From positions 1 through 56,739 of the forward strand of contig JANQQM010000013.1 of assembly GCA_028289365.1 (NCBI GenBank): a DNA stretch of 56,739 bases. The letters run 5' to 3'. Position 1 is the stretch's first letter. Every line of letters begins with the position of its first letter. This stretch comes from Salaquimonas sp. Its GTDB lineage: Bacteria; Pseudomonadota; Alphaproteobacteria; Rhizobiales; Rhizobiaceae. The notes beneath the pieces were generated by a model. That model was not told the origin of the DNA. It did not search any database and saw only the letters and a list, made by a program, of their open reading frames with translations. This document shows, piece after piece, positions 54,794-56,739 of the stretch. A program made the position numbers and the translations under genes.

Positions 54794-56116
54794 ATGGGGC
54801 ATAACGGCGACAAACCGGGCATTGCAGGCTCCAGGCTCGAAGCAGAACAATACCTGGAGAATTTCGCCGACCTGCATCCACCGCTCGACGCGCACGAGGC
54901 TGCGGTGGAAGCTGACCGTTGTTACTTCTGTTATGACGCGCCCTGCACAAATGCGTGTCCGACCGAAATCGATATTCCGATGTTCATCCGCCACATATCA
55001 ACCGGCAATCCGCTCGGCTCGGCAAAGACGATCTTTGACCAGAACATTATGGGTGGCACCTGCGCGCGCGTTTGTCCGACCGAAACCTTGTGCGAAGAAG
55101 TCTGTGTTCGTGAAATCGCTGAAGGAAAACCGGTAAAAATCGGCTTGTTGCAACGCTATGCCACCGACACGGCCATGGCAGAGAATGTTCAGTTCTATGA
55201 GCGCGCTGAATCTACTGGAAAGAAGATTGCAATTGTCGGAGCCGGTCCGGCCGGCTTGGCTTGCGCCCATCGCCTGGCAATTCACGGTCACGACAGCACG
55301 GTTTTTGAAGCCCGCAGCAAGGGCGGCGGACTTAACGAATTCGGGATCGCCGCCTACAAGACCGTGGATGACTTTGCACAACACGAAGTGGATTACGTGA
55401 CCGCAATTGGTGGCATCGAGATAAAATATGACAATGAGCTTGGTCGTGACGTAAATCTGTCCGGCCTTCTCGAAATTCATGATGCTGTTTTCCTGGGCGT
55501 AGGACTTGATGGCGTCAATCGGCTCGGCCTTGATGATGAGGATGCATTAGGTGTTGCCGATGCGGTCGACTGGATTGCCGATCTGCGCCAGAGCAAGGAT
55601 CTGTCGAAGGTTCCGGTCGGAAATCGCGTTGTTGTCATTGGCGGCGGCATGACCGCGATCGATGCAGCAGTCCAGGCAAAGGCTCTCGGGGCCGCGGAGG
55701 TGACGATCTGTTATCGCGGTCCGGTCGAGCGAATGAAGGCATCCGGTTACGAGCAGGAAATTGCTAAGAATCGGGGCGTGATAATTCGCTATGAGATGCA
55801 GCCAGAGGAAATCATCGTGGAGGACGGTCAGGCAATTGCCATGGTCTTCGACCGTCAAGGTTCGAAGACCCGCATTGATTGCGATCAGATTTTCAAGGCG
55901 ATTGGTCAGGAATTTATGCCCGCTGCGCTGAACGGCTCCGCAGTGGCCCCGGAGCTGGAACATGGGCGCATAAAGGTCGATGCTGATGGCGCGACATCGA
56001 TAGACGGGCTCTGGGCAGGTGGCGATTGCGTCAATGCCGGCGATGATCTGACGGTAACCGCGGTTGCCCAGGGGCGGGATGCCGCCGAGGCGATCCACAA
56101 ATTCTTGAGCAAATGA
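54794..56116 (+). CDS. preT: NAD-dependent dihydropyrimidine dehydrogenase subunit PreT
   Basis: 440 residues. Flavoprotein subunit of the enzyme that reduces uracil and thymine with NADH. N-terminal FeS cysteines CYFCYDAPCTNACPTEIDIP, GGTCARVCPTETLCEEVCVR, then FAD motif IAIVGAGPAGLACAHRLAI and NAD motif VVVIGGGMTAIDAAVQAKAL, and the ending WAGGDCVNAGDDLTVTAVAQ. GGGGAGAGG precedes the start. Forms a pair with the following preA, 79 bp downstream. Confidence 0.95.
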   Translation: MGHNGDKPGIAGSRLEAEQYLENFADLHPPLDAHEAAVEADRCYFCYDAPCTNACPTEIDIPMFIRHISTGNPLGSAKTIFDQNIMGGTCARVCPTETLCEEVCVREIAEGKPVKIGLLQRYATDTAMAENVQFYERAESTGKKIAIVGAGPAGLACAHRLAIHGHDSTVFEARSKGGGLNEFGIAAYKTVDDFAQHEVDYVTAIGGIEIKYDNELGRDVNLSGLLEIHDAVFLGVGLDGVNRLGLDDEDALGVADAVDWIADLRQSKDLSKVPVGNRVVVIGGGMTAIDAAVQAKALGAAEVTICYRGPVERMKASGYEQEIAKNRGVIIRYEMQPEEIIVEDGQAIAMVFDRQGSKTRIDCDQIFKAIGQEFMPAALNGSAVAPELEHGRIKVDADGATSIDGLWAGGDCVNAGDDLTVTAVAQGRDAAEAIHKFLSK

Positions 56117-56195
56117 CATGGGCAAAGAGGGTTGATTATAGACCGCACACGCTGCTGAGACGGAATTCGGGACAGATTTCCCTGAGGAGAAGCAA

Positions 56196-56739
56196 ATGGC
56201 CGACATTAGAAACGATTTTCTGGGTATAAAATCACCAAATCCATTCTGGCTTGCTTCGGCACCTCCAACCGACAAGGCCTATAATGTCGAGCGCGCCTTC
56301 AAGGCCGGCTGGGGCGGCGTTGTATGGAAAACGCTCGGCGAGGATGGACCACCAATCGTCAACGTCAATGGCCCGCGCTACGGCGCGATCTGGGGCCCGG
56401 ACAGAAGGCTGATCGGCCTCAACAATATCGAATTGATTACCGACCGTGACCTTCATGTGAATCTGCGCGAAATCAAGCAGATCAAGCAGGATTGGCCGGA
56501 CCGGGCCGTGGTCGTTTCGCTCATGGTCCCTTGCGAGGAGCAGGCCTGGAACACCATCCTGCCATTGGTGGAGGAGACCGGTGCAGACGGTATCGAATTA
56601 AACTTCGGCTGTCCGCACGGAATGAGCGAACGCGGCATGGGTTCGGCGGTTGGCCAGGTGCCGGAATATATCGAGATGGTGACACGCTGGTGCAAGGCGG
56701 CGACCCGCATGCCGGTGATCGTCAAGCTGACACCTAATA
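56196..56739 (+). CDS. preA: NAD-dependent dihydropyrimidine dehydrogenase subunit PreA, cut by the window end
   Basis: First 181 residues of the catalytic subunit. Start MADIRNDFLGIKSPNPFWLA with GAGGAGA upstream. The dihydroorotate-dehydrogenase-like barrel shows ELNFGCPHGMSERGMGSA (catalytic loop with the conserved Cys-Pro-His) and VIVKLTPN. The gene runs off the window, so the C-terminal FeS domain is not seen. Part of reductive pyrimidine degradation with preT. Confidence 0.94.
   Translation, partial: MADIRNDFLGIKSPNPFWLASAPPTDKAYNVERAFKAGWGGVVWKTLGEDGPPIVNVNGPRYGAIWGPDRRLIGLNNIELITDRDLHVNLREIKQIKQDWPDRAVVVSLMVPCEEQAWNTILPLVEETGADGIELNFGCPHGMSERGMGSAVGQVPEYIEMVTRWCKAATRMPVIVKLTPN

Overview
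The window reads as chromosomal DNA of an alphaproteobacterium, most likely a Hyphomicrobiales (Rhizobiales) member. The strongest evidence is the minus-strand string murA - DUF2948 - hisD - UPF0262 - low-molecular-weight phosphatase - infA - maf - yacG, an arrangement I associate with that order, together with a complete ccoNOQP/ccoGHIS set and an FnrL-type regulator. The polyol- or sulfonate-like uptake locus would suit a marine or otherwise osmolyte-rich habitat, but that is inference. No insertion sequence, integrase, CRISPR array or rRNA was seen.

Layout. (1) 1-12871, plus strand: a compact catabolic operon. It holds a MalK/MalE/MalF/MalG-type ABC importer, a histidinol-dehydrogenase paralogue that resembles sulfopropanediol dehydrogenase HpsN, two duplicated-domain SnoaL/NTF2-like proteins, an SDR, a LacI regulator, a bicupin, a MetE-like zinc protein, an alpha/beta hydrolase and an RraA-like aldolase. 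From permease to aldolase most junctions overlap or are under 15 bp, so the genes are probably translationally coupled. (2) 13026-21197: accessory genes (a secreted SnoaL-like protein, an AhpD-like protein, MerR-TipAS, a winged-helix/TPR regulator, peroxiredoxin, GNAT, nitroreductase), with an AT-rich patch at 15.67-16.56 kb that joins a truncated ABC transporter to a ParB-like-domain protein. (3) 21331-27566: tRNA-Phe, the housekeeping string named above, and tRNA-Thr. (4) 27974-42600: a mosaic of MscS, an unrecognised membrane-plus-TPR gene pair, arginase plus ornithine cyclodeaminase, a 53-residue secreted Cys-rich peptide, DUF533, PhhB, and a surface-polysaccharide-like cluster (kinase, second ParB-like protein, two glycosyltransferase-like proteins). 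(5) 42654-53710: cbb3 oxidase genes and their maturation genes, hemerythrin-hemN and an FNR regulator, with two FNR-type boxes. (6) 53904 to the end: an HpcH/HpaI aldolase and the pyrimidine-degradation pair preT-preA, the latter cut by the window edge.

How the genes work together. The first operon should import a small polar compound and oxidise and cleave it in the cytosol, with LacI sensing a substrate or intermediate. Arginase and ornithine cyclodeaminase would take arginine to proline and ammonia. FNR would switch on cbb3 oxidase, its copper and redox maturation factors and oxygen-independent heme synthesis when oxygen falls. PreT/PreA would reduce uracil or thymine. The candidates most worth following as undescribed biology are the HpsN-like/SnoaL/bicupin/MetE-like operon, the 29.25-31.89 kb two-gene unit, the paired ParB-like proteins, and the Cys-rich peptide at 34.76 kb.
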